A DNA stretch of 64,000 nucleotides from Cordylochernes scorpioides (lineage: Eukaryota > Arthropoda > Arachnida > Pseudoscorpiones > Chernetidae). Shown here piece by piece: positions 1 through 9,366 of the stretch. The first letter of the stretch is position 1. The number at the start of each line of letters is the position of its first letter. A program made the translations under genes and the position numbers. The stretch is taken from NCBI GenBank assembly GCA_030710605.1, contig CP092863.1, forward strand, positions 107,742,099 through 107,806,098, given 5' to 3'. Below the pieces are notes generated by a model, which was given only the letters and a program-made list of their open reading frames with translations, had not been told where the DNA came from and made no database searches.

Positions 1-66
1 CTTGTTTGGCGCAAGTATTCCTTGCGGGATATAGCGCTTTGGAAATAAAATAATTGTAATTGTAAC
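1..66 (+). mobile_element. 3' end of a LINE (non-LTR retrotransposon) copy
   Basis: This matches, in the opposite orientation, the stretch at about 52990-53050 that lies just downstream of a LINE C-terminal ORF remnant on the minus strand. The shared segment has an inverted motif (GCGCAAGTA / TGCGGGATATAGCGC) followed by GGAAATAAAATAAT and an ATTGTA-type tail, as expected of a LINE 3' UTR. The window edge cuts the copy. Confidence 0.6.
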
Positions 67-300
67 TAAACATTGATATAACTTGTTCCATAATATTTGT
101 CCAACCCATTTTCTTGATAGATCAAGAAAAGTCAACCACATACGCATTTCGGGCTGTAAGCTCTTATCAGCGTGCTGCAGGCTGTACCTCAATGACCAAA
201 GCCCAATTCAACGTTTAATTGATTATTGTTACACTAGATGGCACTCAGCCATTTAAAAATTCTCATGTGAGCGTTCAGGATATGCCTTTTTAAATATATA
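67..300 (-). mobile_element. Family X foldback fragment with a decayed hammerhead
   Basis: Related to the complete family X element at 29893-30235. On the minus strand the hammerhead-like core lies at about 134-178: CUGAUAA in place of CUGANGA (G8 is A), stem II remnants, then CCCGAAAUGCGUAUGUGG. The changed G8 should inactivate it. The fragment ends near the family's GGATATGCCTTTTT terminus at about 280-295. No coding capacity. Confidence 0.55.
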
Positions 301-599
301 TATATCTATTACGATGCACTAGCGCGCCATCTGTTATCAAATTACGAAACTATTTTAGACGCGTAATATTCTTTTTAAAATAAAAAAAATTCTACTGCCC
401 TTACTGCAATGGAAAAATTGAAGGGAGGGCCTGGCTCATCAGTGGCTCATCGAATAAAAGACACAAATTGATATTTGCGGAAGAGCGATTGCTCGAAGCA
501 TATTATATATTTATAATTATATGTAATTCTTCTGTCCTAAAAGCTTATGTCCATAGTTCATCTAAAATACCCATTCGAAGAGTCAAGCATTAGTATCAC

Positions 600-607
600 T
601 ATAAAAG
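600..607 (+). promoter_or_regulatory. TATA box of family Z copy 1
   Basis: TATAAAAG starts 32 nt before the first nucleotide (A632) of the ribozyme-like RNA. The copy at 10989 has the same 32-nt spacing. Metazoan Pol II usually starts about 30 nt downstream of TATA, so the predicted start is at or next to the AGCGGU strand. Inference from motif and spacing only. Confidence 0.5.
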
Positions 608-631
608 GAAGATTCAAAAATGCAATATAAC

Positions 632-698
632 AGCGGTATGGTAGATTAAACTGGCGAAACCGCTTGGAGGGTTCACCACTGATGAGCCAGGCCCTCCC
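632..698 (+). ncRNA. Permuted hammerhead-like RNA, copy a
   Basis: Strand order is AGCGGU-A-UGGUAGA, linker UUAAA, CUGGC-GAAA-CCGCU, then a G-rich linker, UUCACCA-CUGAUGA-GCCAG and GCCCUCCC. Helix III is AGCGGU with ACCGCU, helix II is CUGGC with GCCAG, helix I is UGGU with ACCA plus weaker pairs. All hammerhead core nucleotides are present (CUGAUGA, GAAA, A15.1-U16.1, H17 = A). The strands come in the reverse cyclic order compared with hammerhead types I-III, so the fold needs loop-loop (pseudoknot) pairing between two hairpins. Activity is unproven. Confidence 0.55.
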
Positions 699-841
699 TT
701 TTATTTTTCCATTGCAGTAAGGGCAGTTGAAATTGTTTTATTTTAAAAAGAATATTACGCGTGTAATATAGTTTCGTATTTTTATATATATCTATCAATA
801 AAATGGGTTGGCCAAATATTATGGAACAAGCATAAATCAAC

Positions 842-1556
842 GTTTAGTTTATTTTTATTCCACTAGATGGCGCTCTGCTATCTGAAATGCTTATATATAT
901 GCGGTCAGGATATGCCTTTTTCATTTATAAAAATTATAAAACACAAAACTGATGTAGTGGCTTTTTCTTTATCATCACTAGTATTTTTTTTTTACTGGGG
1001 TATCGCATAGTGCCATCGTTCTGATTACATTTAAAGGGAGAGGTGCCTCTTTTGGTATATTGTCACTTAGTAATTATTCTAAATACTTTGATCTGAGTGG
1101 GGCCCCTGGTTGTGCCCTTGGACTTTTACTCATTTGTCGCAACAATGTTGGCTGGTTTTACATATATTCATAATTTTACAAATCTTGTGTTTCGGTTTTT
1201 TATATGTAAATATTCCAATTTTAACGTCGGCGTCATATANNNNNNNNNNNNNNNNNNNNNNNNNNNNNNNNNNNNNNNNNNNNNNNNNNNNNNNNNNNNN
1301 NNNNNNNNNNNNNNNNNNNNNNNNNNNNNNNNNNNNNNNAGTAGATGTTTAGTTTATTTTTATTCCACTAGATGGCGCTCTGCTATCTGAAATACTTATA
1401 TGAGAGGTCAGGATATGCCTTTTTTTATTATAAAACACAAAACTGATGTTGTGGCTAATTCTTTATCATCATTAATAAAGTTGCTTTACTAGGATATTGG
1501 GCAGTGCCATCGTTCTGATGCACATTTAAAGGGAGAGGTGCCTCTTTTGATACATA
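842..1556. repeat. Directly repeated foldback fragments flanking the gap
   Basis: The block at about 842-1056 (GTTTAGTTTATTTTTATTCC, then AGATGGCGCTCTGC, GGTCAGGATATGCC and a TCTTTATCATCA segment ending GAGAGGTGCCTCTTTTG) recurs at about 1346-1556 with few differences. It joins family X and Y end pieces. The assembly gap lies between the copies, so it may be a real duplication or an assembly effect. No gene seen. Confidence 0.6.
1240..1339. other. Assembly gap (100 N)
   Basis: Exactly 100 undetermined bases, a common placeholder for a gap of unknown size. Reading frames translated across it have no meaning. Confidence 0.99.
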
Positions 1557-1691
1557 TATAGATGTCTAAAATAAATATTAAATAATAATTTGGCATATTG
1601 ACAATAAAAAATGAAAGGATTCAAAAGCACGAATGTTTATTTTATACATAATACAAACTTCTACTGTCCTTACTGCGATGAAAAAATAATT

Positions 1692-1758
1692 GGGAGGGCT
1701 TGGCTCATCAGTGGTGAACCCTCTCAGCGGTTTCGCCAATTTAATCTACCAGACCGCT
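1692..1758 (-). ncRNA. Permuted hammerhead-like RNA, copy b
   Basis: Minus-strand arm of the palindrome. Helix III AGCGGU/ACCGCU, H17 = C giving a GUC triplet, helix II UUGGC/GCCAA, helix I UGGU/ACCA plus partial extension, core CUGAUGA and GAAA intact. Helix II differs from copy a by a compensated pair (C-G to U-A), which supports the pairing. Confidence 0.55.
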
Positions 1759-1792
1759 TCTCAGAGTTCTAATACTGTATTGGACGATTCTG

Positions 1793-1800
1793 CTTATATA
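1793..1800 (-). promoter_or_regulatory. TATA box of family Z left arm
   Basis: TATATAAG on the minus strand starts 42 nt before the AGCGGU strand of the ribozyme-like RNA; the mirror arm has the same spacing. Confidence 0.45.
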
Positions 1801-2029
1801 CGCAGCACTGAAGGATGGAATCTCAGAAATTGGTTTTAAGAAAACTATGAACATAAGCTTATAGGACAGTAGAATTACATTCAAATATTTGCATGTATTG
1901 CATATTTGCAAATGTTTGCGGAAGAGCATTGCTCGATGTAAATATTTGAATGTAATTCTACTCTCCTATAAGCTTATGTCCATAGTTTTCTTTAAAACCA
2001 TTTCTGAGATTCCACCCTTCAGTGCTGCG

Positions 2030-2037
2030 TATATAAG
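2030..2037 (+). promoter_or_regulatory. TATA box of family Z right arm
   Basis: TATATAAG starts 42 nt upstream of A2072. A Pol II start about 30 nt downstream would fall near 2060, just before the ribozyme-like RNA. Confidence 0.45.
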
Positions 2038-2071
2038 CAGAATCGTCCAATACAGTATTAGAGCTCTGAGA

Positions 2072-2137
2072 AGCGGTCTGGTGAATTGAATTGGCGAAAC
2101 CGCTGGGAGGGTTCACCACTGATGAGCCAAGCCCTCC
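2072..2137 (+). ncRNA. Permuted hammerhead-like RNA, copy c (best copy)
   Basis: Positions: helix III strand b AGCGGU 2072-2077; H17 = C 2078 (predicted cleavage 3' of it); helix I strand b UGGUGAA 2079-2085; linker 2086-2090; helix II strand b UUGGC 2091-2095; GAAA 2096-2099; helix III strand a CCGCU 2100-2104; GGGAGGG 2105-2111; helix I strand a UUCACCA 2112-2118; CUGAUGA 2119-2125; helix II strand a GCCAA 2126-2130; GCCCUCC from 2131. Helix I is a perfect 7 bp here, helix III 6 bp, helix II 5 bp. GGGAGGG can also pair with the following CCCUCC, giving an alternative two-hairpin state. Confidence 0.6.
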
Positions 2138-2344
2138 TAATATATTTTTTCATCGCAGTAAGGGCAGTAGAAGTTTGTATTATGTATAAAAGAAATATTC
2201 GTGCTTTTAAATCCTTTCATTTTATATATATAAATGGCGCGTTATTGCTTTGTGTTAATATTTATTTTCTTCCCCTTTCAATATCATAAAAATTTAAAAT
2301 ATGTAAAAATAATTTATATATAAAAATAATATATATATCATCAA

Positions 2345-2450
2345 TTTATTATCGTGATACTCTTGTAGAAGGAATGACAAGTCCGAAAGCTTGAAAATAA
2401 GAAAAATTGAACAAGAAACTTACCCCTGGAAGCTTTATTTACTTTATAAT
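2345..2450 (+). mobile_element. PLE-like tail with degenerate hammerhead
   Basis: Contains a stem II-like segment then AAGUCCGAAAGCUUG, followed by GAAACTTACCCCTGGAAGC. The minus-strand block at about 25060-25175 and the block at 39960-40045 have the same layout. The CUGANGA box has decayed. Only the terminal part of an element is left. Confidence 0.45.
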
Positions 2451-2453
2451 ATA

Positions 2454-2856
2454 CTAGCCGAATGACCCGGGCAACGCCCGTGTTTTATCCGATTGAATGT
2501 TTTGATTCAAATACTATTTGTTACAATTATAAATTGGCGCCTTATATAAATGCATATGTTAGTTAATAACTATAGCCTATGTGCTTTATCTGTCTATGTA
2601 CTGTTGGCTTCCGTAGGCGTCTCTTACTGGGAAAAAGAAAGAGAGGATTCCATTTGGTTATTAACTAATATATGCATTTATTTAAGGAGCGACCCGCTCC
2701 AACACAATGGTTACAAAAACGAAAAAGCGAGTGGGGGGGGGGGGGGCAAAGGTGGCGTGATCGTAGCCGACCAATAGGAGGGCGCCATTCCAAAAAAAAA
2801 AAGCAAACGGTGACAGAGATGACTGATGAAGAATGACGCTCGTAACTGTATATAGA
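2454..2856 (-). mobile_element. Non-autonomous Helitron
   Basis: On the minus strand it begins TCTATATACAG (2856) and ends CTAG (2454). A GC-rich hairpin (GGGCGTTGCCC) lies about 10 nt before the CTAG, as Helitrons require. No terminal inverted repeat and no Rep/helicase ORF. Internal features include a 12-G run at about 2735 and high-GC sequence unlike the surroundings. The ends and a related middle recur at 23328-23619. Confidence 0.7.
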
Positions 2857-2865
2857 ATATATGTC

Positions 2866-3240
2866 TAAAAGAAATATTAAATAATAATTTGACATATTCA
2901 CAATATATTGTCACTATATAATATTTTTTTGTATATCTATTTTTCCAATTTCTCAGGTATATTTACATATTAGGATGCATTGGCGCGCCATCTGTTATGA
3001 AAATTTGAATACCATTACAGTAAGGAGAGTAGAAATTGTTTAATTTTTAAAAGAATCATACGTGTCTATAATAGTTTCAAAATTTTCATGTGATAAATTT
3101 TATGAAAATAGTAACCAAAATTGATTATATAAAAAGCTTGTTTTGGCATGTATGTTGAATAACGTATGAATAGAAAACTGCACTTCGCGTGATTCAAAGT
3201 ACCTATTTGACAATGGAAATCCGTGATAATATCTTATTAA
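2866..3240. repeat. Foldback-end fragments
   Basis: The start resembles 1565-1600 (TATTAAATAATAATTTG). The stretch 2970-3085 is a family Z terminal segment (GCATTGGCGCGCCATCTGTTAT, then a T-rich segment with ATACGTGTCTATAATAG). The rest is AT-rich and unassigned; no gene. Confidence 0.45.
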
Positions 3241-3300
3241 CTAGCCGAGTGACCCGGGCAACGCCCCGGGTTTACTCGAAGGGCCCGCAGGTGAGAAACT
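3241..3300 (-). mobile_element. Helitron 3' terminus without a located 5' end
   Basis: CTAG at 3241-3244 (minus strand) with the CCCGGGGCGTTGCCCGGG-type hairpin beside it. I could not find the matching TCTATATA start, so the extent of the element is unknown; the duplicated DNA to about 5900 may be its interior. Confidence 0.55.
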
Positions 3301-5930
3301 ATAGGCATTGGTTCCTATGCCTAAAAAATTATTTAAAATGAAAAAAGAAGAAAAATACTAACAAATCAGAAAATAAAAGTGCAAACAACACATCTACACT
3401 ACTTCAAGAACATGAGAGCACATGCACTGTGTAACCATACGTGTACCATTCGTAAAGACCCTGCTTAGGATTAAAATATATCCGAAGCATAACAATACAA
3501 CCAACTCATGTTTGCTAAGCAATTTCAGGAAAGAAACTATAGGCATTAGTTGAAGAGTTTAAATAAATATATTTAGAGTGAAAAAATGACACAAATCAGC
3601 CAATAAAATTGCAAAAAATGCTACTATATCGCAGATAAGACAACATATAAAAGGAATGAAAATATTTCAAGGACCTCATTAAAACTACATTTCTAGTTTT
3701 ATATATACAATATAACCTCGATAATTCGACCATGTTTTGTTGTCTTGACCTACAGCCTATCATATAACAAAGTGTAATTCAACACTATCGATAACTCGAC
3801 CATTTTAAATTTCAACAATTGTTTGTTGCTCAAAAATAACTTCACTGCTAAAAAGGTATTACAGAGAAAATGGCTGACATTGTAAATGTACAAAATGTAT
3901 GTATAGAGCAGGGGAATAATAAATAAAGACCAAAATCAAATTAATTGATAATAAATAGATTATTGCCAAAAAAAATACAAAAAATATTTTTTTCTCCTTT
4001 CTTATCTTCACTCAATCATATTAGAGTGTCAAGCTTGTAAAGCTTGAAATTAACAACCATCACGATTGGGTGAAGTAGAATGCGTCTGCCTTTGTCATCA
4101 AGACTGGGAGCACTACTCAGTGGCAGGCCACTGACTTAGCTCCAAAAGAATGTATCCCTGGATTAGGAGCCCTTACAAGGTACTATCAGCCGGGCCAGCT
4201 GAGCCCAGGTTTTTTTAGTGAGCTTGTTACTGCTCCCCCTCCTCCTTTTTCATCCTGGCTTGGGACCGGCAAAGGCGGAGTTTTTTTTCTTTCAGGTGAG
4301 AAACTTTAGGCATTGGTGAAAAGTGTAAATATATATTCTGGAAATGAAAAAAAAAAGGATAAAATAAATCAGAATATAAATTTACAAACTATATTTCAGA
4401 GGAGACGATTTATAATAGGAATTCATTTAAATGACCTCATTAAAAACTACATTTTATATTTACTTGGGTTCAACTTTACATGTATGCTATCCAAAGTTCG
4501 CACACTTGAAAAAGTCACATAAAGTCGTCTGTGCGTAAGCACAGGCTCTTGTAGCAAAGGTTTGGCCTTGAGCCCTCTTTATAGTCATATATTTCAGACA
4601 TTATACAGTGTGTTCAACTTTGGGTACTGTCAGTATATGTGCTTCAAGGACATGAGAGCACATGCGCTAGAACACCATACCTGTTCCATCGCAAAGATCC
4701 TATAGGCATTGGTGAAAGTGTAAATAAATATTTTGGAAATGAAAAAAAATTGCAGATATGACAACATATTTAAGGAATAAATTCATTTAAAAGACCTCAT
4801 TAAAAACAACAATTCTATATTTTTATATATACAATATAATCTAATTAATTCAACACACGATAATTCGACCATTTTTGGATGTCTCGACCTACGGCCTATC
4901 ATATGACAAACTAATTCGACACTTTCGATAATTCAACTATTTTGGAAAATCAAATTTCAACAGTTGATATTTGTCTAAAACCCCTATTATTAACAACATA
5001 TTAGACTGCAGAGTGCAAAAATGTAGAAAAGTGTATGTATATAATTGTATGCATATATTTGTATTTGTATTTTGTATTTGGCCTTGAGCCCTCTTTATAG
5101 TCATATATTTCAGACATTATACAGTGTGTTCAACTTTGGGTACTGTCAGTATATGTGCTTCAAGGACATGAGAGCACATGCGCTAGAACACCATACCTGT
5201 TCCATCGCAAAGATCCTATAGGCATTGGTGAAAGTGTAAATAAATATTTTGGAAATGAAAAAAAATTGCAGATATGACAACATATTAAAGGAATAAATTC
5301 ATTTAAAAGACCTCATTAAAAACATAAAGTCGTCTGTGCGTAAACACAGGCTCTTGTAGCAAAGGTTTGGCCTTGAGCCCTCTTTATAGTCATATATTTC
5401 AGACATTATACAGTGTGTTCAACTTTGGGTACTGTCAGTATATGTGCTTCAAGGACATGAGAGCACATGCGCTAGAACACCATACCCGTTCCATCGCAAA
5501 GATCCTATAGGCATTGGTGAAAGTGTAAATAAATATTTTGGAAATGAAAAAAAATTGCAGATATGACAACATATTAAAGGAATAAATTCATTTAAAAGAC
5601 CTCATTAAAAACAACAATTCTATATTTTTATATATACAATATAATCTAATTAATTCAACACACGATAATTCGACCATTTTTGGATGTCTCGACCTACGGC
5701 CTATCATATGACAAACTAATTCGACACTTTCGATAATTCAACTATTTTGGAAAATCAAATTTCAACAGTTGATATTTGTCTAAAACCCCTATTATCAACA
5801 ACATATTAGACTGCAGAGTGCAAAAATGTAGAAAAGTGTATGTATATAATTGTATGCATATATTTGTATGTAAATAATTGTATGCAAATAATTGTATGTA
5901 TAGATCAATGAGTAAAATATTTTTTTTTTT
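3295..5930. repeat. Long direct duplications and gene-free AT-rich DNA
   Basis: A block containing CATAAAGTCGTCTGTGCG, TTTGGCCTTGAGCCCTC and a run ending with CGATAATTCGACC occurs at about 4517-5077, in part at 5078-5324, and again at 5325-5885 (offset about 807 bp). A further version lies at about 3530-3850. The segment 4020-4260 is related, in inverse orientation, to the array at 40250-40975. No coding region is supported. Confidence 0.65.
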
Positions 5931-5935
5931 TGCTT

Positions 5936-6236
5936 ATCCCTAGTACACGTGGTACAGGCCTTGATAATCATGGTGGGTAGAGTAGGCGACTGCTTTAACT
6001 GTAAGTACACCACATGTCTAAACATGTTAAAAGCAGTTCGACTTTGCATTTACAAATGTGCCATAGCCCCGTTTGATTACTTGCGCTTGCTGGTGGGGTT
6101 GGACTTTTGCAAGAATCGGAAGCCATTGGAGCATTTTTTTTTAATTTTTCAGAAAAAAGTCCCAATGCGGGAATCGAACCCGGGTCGTAGCGGTCGAAAA
6201 CCAGCGGCTTAGACCATCCTTCCACCAACCCCCAGT
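5936..6236 (-). mobile_element. tRNA-derived SINE
   Basis: The tRNA-like head is at about 6163-6236 on the minus strand (B box GGTTCGATTCCCG, a long variable arm, GGGGGTTGG start). The body runs toward 5936 and includes TTTACAAATGTGCC and CACGTGGTACAGGCC. The same body and head occur at 9757-10032, 28740-28940, 42150-42310 and around the BEL insertion (53872, 58472). Pol III transcription is expected from A and B boxes; no protein. Confidence 0.75.
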
Positions 6237-7162
6237 AAAATAAGTAAGTAAAAAGAAGACCAAAAATAAGTGATAATAATTTATTGAATAACAAATAAAA
6301 TAAAAAATCTTTCAGGTGAAAAATTATAGGCATTGGTAAAAAAGTAAACAAGAGAAATAGCAATTGGGGTTTTGTGTCTGCGGCGAGTCATATTAGCACG
6401 CCTAGCTGTTAGGGGAGTGAGTCTTCCACGGCCTTTTCGAGGCATGACAGAAGACGCTGAAAAAAAAAAGGTAAAATAAGAACCAAGCAGAGGAAAACTA
6501 TAAAACTGAAAGCCAGGACAGGCATAAAAATAAAATTCCAAGCATGTGAGGAAACAATTGATGAAAAAAAAGGATTCCAAAAAAATACTGCAAAAAAGAA
6601 ACCAGACACAAAAAGCAACAATTGAGTACACAAATACAGCATCAGCCTATTTATGAGAAGAAAAAAAACGACAGACACAAAAATGGAGCTAAATTTAAAT
6701 GAAAAACTATAACAGATCAAGTAATCAAATCAGGCATTATGAAAGATACTGTAAAAAGAAAATCAGACACAAAAATCAGACAAAAAATAAATGAGATTTT
6801 ATTCTTTAGTTCATTTATTAAATAAGACACAAAAATGGAGCTAAATTCAAATGAAAAACTATAACAAATTAATTAAAAAAATAAGACCTAATCCAAATGT
6901 CACCATCATCAGACAAAAGAAAAAATGAGATTTTATTCTTTAGTTCATTTATTCTTTTGTCTGATGCTTCAATCTACAATTCGAAAAATAATATAACCTC
7001 AGCCTATTTATGAGAAAAAAAAAACGTTGCCAAAGACATTAGGAAAGATACTGCAAATAGAAAACATACACAAAAATTGAGCTCTATTTAAATGAAAAAC
7101 TATAACAAAGTACTTACAAATTATAATCATAATCAAATGAATCAAAAATATATATTATAAAT
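6237..7162. other. Gene-free AT-rich DNA with local duplications
   Basis: Purine-rich, A-rich sequence with partial internal repeats (for example ACACAAAAATGGAGCTAAAT twice and AATGAGATTTTATTCTTTAG twice). Open frames here have biased, hydrophobic translations of T-rich antisense and match nothing I know. Confidence 0.5.
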
Positions 7163-8413
7163 AGCGAACCCGGCCACGCGTTGCTGTGGCTAAATTGTAA
7201 TATGTTAAATTAACATTATACTAAACTATTCAGTACAGTAAAGTTAATATTCACTTATAAAGATAAAAATGTTTTAGCCGATCTAAAGCCCTACGGGATT
7301 GAGAATGGAACGTTACGTTAAAATTTGAAAGTGATTTTTATATATATCGATAATATAGCCCTTCATTGTAATCATTGATTATAATCACTGCATTAATAAA
7401 TGTCAGTGAACTCGTTTATATGTATTGTTTTTTTGTTTTCGAGATATTCTAATAGAACGTTCTAACATTTTCTGTTAAATATTAATATATGCACAAACAC
7501 AGAATATAATCACTATGTCTTAATTTCGCTATAATAATTGTTATAAATATTATTCTAAAATAATTCGCCAGAAATCGTCCTGATAGTATACTAAACAACT
7601 TCCCAAAGTTTCATGGCAAACATCTAAAATAAAATAATACTTTTAATACTTTGCTACAATATTAAAAAGAGGGGGGCTTAGGTGTTTAAAATGTAAAATG
7701 TGTACTAAATAGTATTACATAGAGCCTTCATAACAAACATATTTAAAATAAACCAATCAAAATATAATAATGCTGTAAAAACAGACCTTTCTACAATAAT
7801 ATAAAAGAAACGAAAATAAAAAAAGACACCCACGCTGAGCCTCGAACCTAGGTTTGTTACAAATATTATTAAAAAATTGTGTATGTTAATTTTTATTTTA
7901 AAAAGCCTACATTTTAAATAAAATAATATTTTTAATAATTTGCTACAATAATATAAAAGAAATGAAAAAAAAAAAACACCCACGCTGAGCCTCGAACCTA
8001 GGTTGCGGGGGTACGAAGCTGTGTACCTAACCTATGAGCTAAGTTTGACGTTGCAAATAAGATCATGCGAGGCTATTTAAGGCCATATGTCAGCCGCGAG
8101 GGGGCGCTGATTGCGAGTGAATCTACGTTTTATCGTAAATAAAAATGCAACGAAAGGTTATTTCTAAAAAGTAATTAGCCAGAAACCATCCCGGTAGTAT
8201 ACTAAACATCTTCCCAAAGTTTCATCACGATTGGTTGTAGTAATAAGACAAAAGAACGCATTTCAAAACAAACGAATTGATGATGATAAATGCAAAAAAA
8301 TCTACGATTGTAAAATAGATTAAATTAAAAAATAAAAATAACTGTTAACATTAGGAAAATAAAAACAGGTCTATCATACGAAGAAAAAAATAACGAAAAT
8401 TTTGGTATATAGA
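7163..8413 (-). mobile_element. Candidate Helitron-like element with tRNA-like insert
   Basis: The minus-strand 3' end near 7163 has a CCACAGCAACGCGTGG hairpin followed by CCGGGTTCGCTA, a degenerate CTAG-type end. The 5' end would be TCTATATACC near 8413. A tRNA-like minus-strand segment at about 7978-8046 (TAGCTCATAGGTTAGG, GGTTCGAGGCTC) is partly duplicated at 7818-7860. The text around 8165-8235 (CCAGAAACC, TTCCCAAAGTTTCAT) is shared with the Helitrons at 25970 and 62706. Extent uncertain. Confidence 0.5.
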
Positions 8414-8507
8414 TCGTTATGTGTACTTCAGAATCTTCGGAGGAGATAGCTCAGGACTTTACAATGGAAAACTCTGTTACGGTATTATCTATATAGATTA
8501 TAAAAAA

Positions 8508-8742
8508 AAGGCATCTCCCTATCGTGCAACTGAAATTTGCTGATGGCTTGCGCCATCTATCGGAATAAATATCAACTATATTCGTTGATTTTTTAAATTA
8601 TTCCAGAATTGGCCAAATACCCATTCTTGATTAATCAATTCTGGAATAAATAAAAATCAACTAAAATAGTTTATATTTATTCCGATAGATGGCGCAAGCC
8701 ATCAGCAACTTTCAGTTTCACGATAAGGAAATGCCTTTTTTT
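8508..8742. mobile_element. Family W foldback, hammerhead lost
   Basis: Inverted repeats: AAGGCATCTCCCTATCGTG at the left and CACGATAAGGAAATGCC at the right, with GATGGCGCAAGCCATCAGC near the right end and its complement near the left. The centre reads GGCCAAATACCCATTCTTGA. In the family W copy at 34181-34765 this position adjoins a hammerhead; here it has been deleted. Confidence 0.6.
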
Positions 8743-9366
8743 TATATAATTTATGAACCTTATCCCAGTACAATATCACATTTGTACTATTTTTTCACTA
8801 TATCTTCTTAAGCTTCCCTTTTAAAAAAAAATATTTTTAAGAAACTTTCATGTAAAAATATTATTTTTAATAAATCAATATACATTAATTTTTGTTTAGC
8901 TTCTCCTAGGTAAAAGTAGTTAATGGATAAGTAGAGAGAGAAAATTTTAATGCACATAGCGGTTCAGAGAAATTAGGTTAGGCCTAATCTGGTTTAATCC
9001 TGGAGGGAAATGTAAAGGGGGGGGGTGAATATTAACGGGGGAGAAAAGGCTGCTGGTATAAAATAAACAGAGTAATGGAGCTATTTCTGTCTATAGACTC
9101 GAGAGAGTTTCTAATGGACCACCGGATTTTACGTGGAGAGAATAGGAGAATTTTAGCCATTTGAATACACCCGTATAGAAATACACGGAACGTAAACAGT
9201 GTCTACCTTACTAATGTATTATCCATTTTTGTTTACATAGAAAAACTTTTTTTTTTTCTTTTTAACTCCGTATTTCTTTTTTTATGAAAATATGTTGTAT
9301 TTTCTCTCTATTTTTCTTAAATATGTATATAGATATATATGCATAAAATTTGCATATATATATACG
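8743..9366. other. Unassigned AT-rich sequence
   Basis: No recognisable gene or repeat family. A G-run (about 9018) and homopolymer T tracts are the only notable features. Confidence 0.4.

Larger units (their letters stand above)
311..783 (+). mobile_element. Family Z foldback element, copy 1
   Basis: Long terminal inverted repeats begin GATGCACTAGCGCGCC at the left; the right one is truncated near TAGTTTCGTA. They include the inverted CTGCCCTTACTGCAATGG / CCATTGCAGTAAGGGCAG pair at about 395-412 and 707-724. The right half carries a TATA box and a permuted hammerhead-like RNA. No ORF of interest. It looks like a non-autonomous element, possibly MITE-like or derived from a PLE terminal repeat; I cannot tell which enzyme moved it. 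Confidence 0.7.
1607..2223. mobile_element. Family Z foldback element, copy 2 (two ribozyme-like arms)
   Basis: Near-complete palindrome. The left arm (from AAAATGAAAGG, about 1607-1890) is the reverse complement of the right arm (about 1935-2223). Each arm carries a TATA box and a full permuted hammerhead-like RNA pointing outward. The centre holds a small GAGCATTGCTC hairpin. No coding capacity. It is the best preserved family Z copy in the window. Confidence 0.75.

Noticed and set aside
632-698. Reading family Z RNA as a conventional type I, II or III hammerhead, alone or as a tandem dimer
   Set aside because: All circular permutations and tandem copies keep the cyclic order P1-P2-P3, whereas the standard fold needs P3-P2-P1; no opening of the circle gives it.
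632-698. Twister-type ribozyme instead of hammerhead for family Z
   Set aside because: It has no recognisable twister internal-loop consensus, while every hammerhead core nucleotide is present.
6163-6236. Functional tRNA genes at SINE heads (also 9957, 28866, 52864 and 53875)
   Set aside because: Acceptor stems do not close, bodies continue without a T-run terminator, and the same heads are repeated with shared tails: SINE heads, not tRNA genes.
5995-6720. Minus-strand frames of 103-122 codons with hydrophobic translations
   Set aside because: The antisense of A-rich DNA gives F/L/I-rich peptides; they overlap a SINE and have no domain or homology I know.
7163-8413. Autonomous Helitron (Rep/helicase) in the window
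   Set aside because: No frame shows the Rep HUH motif or helicase motifs in any Helitron here; all are non-autonomous.
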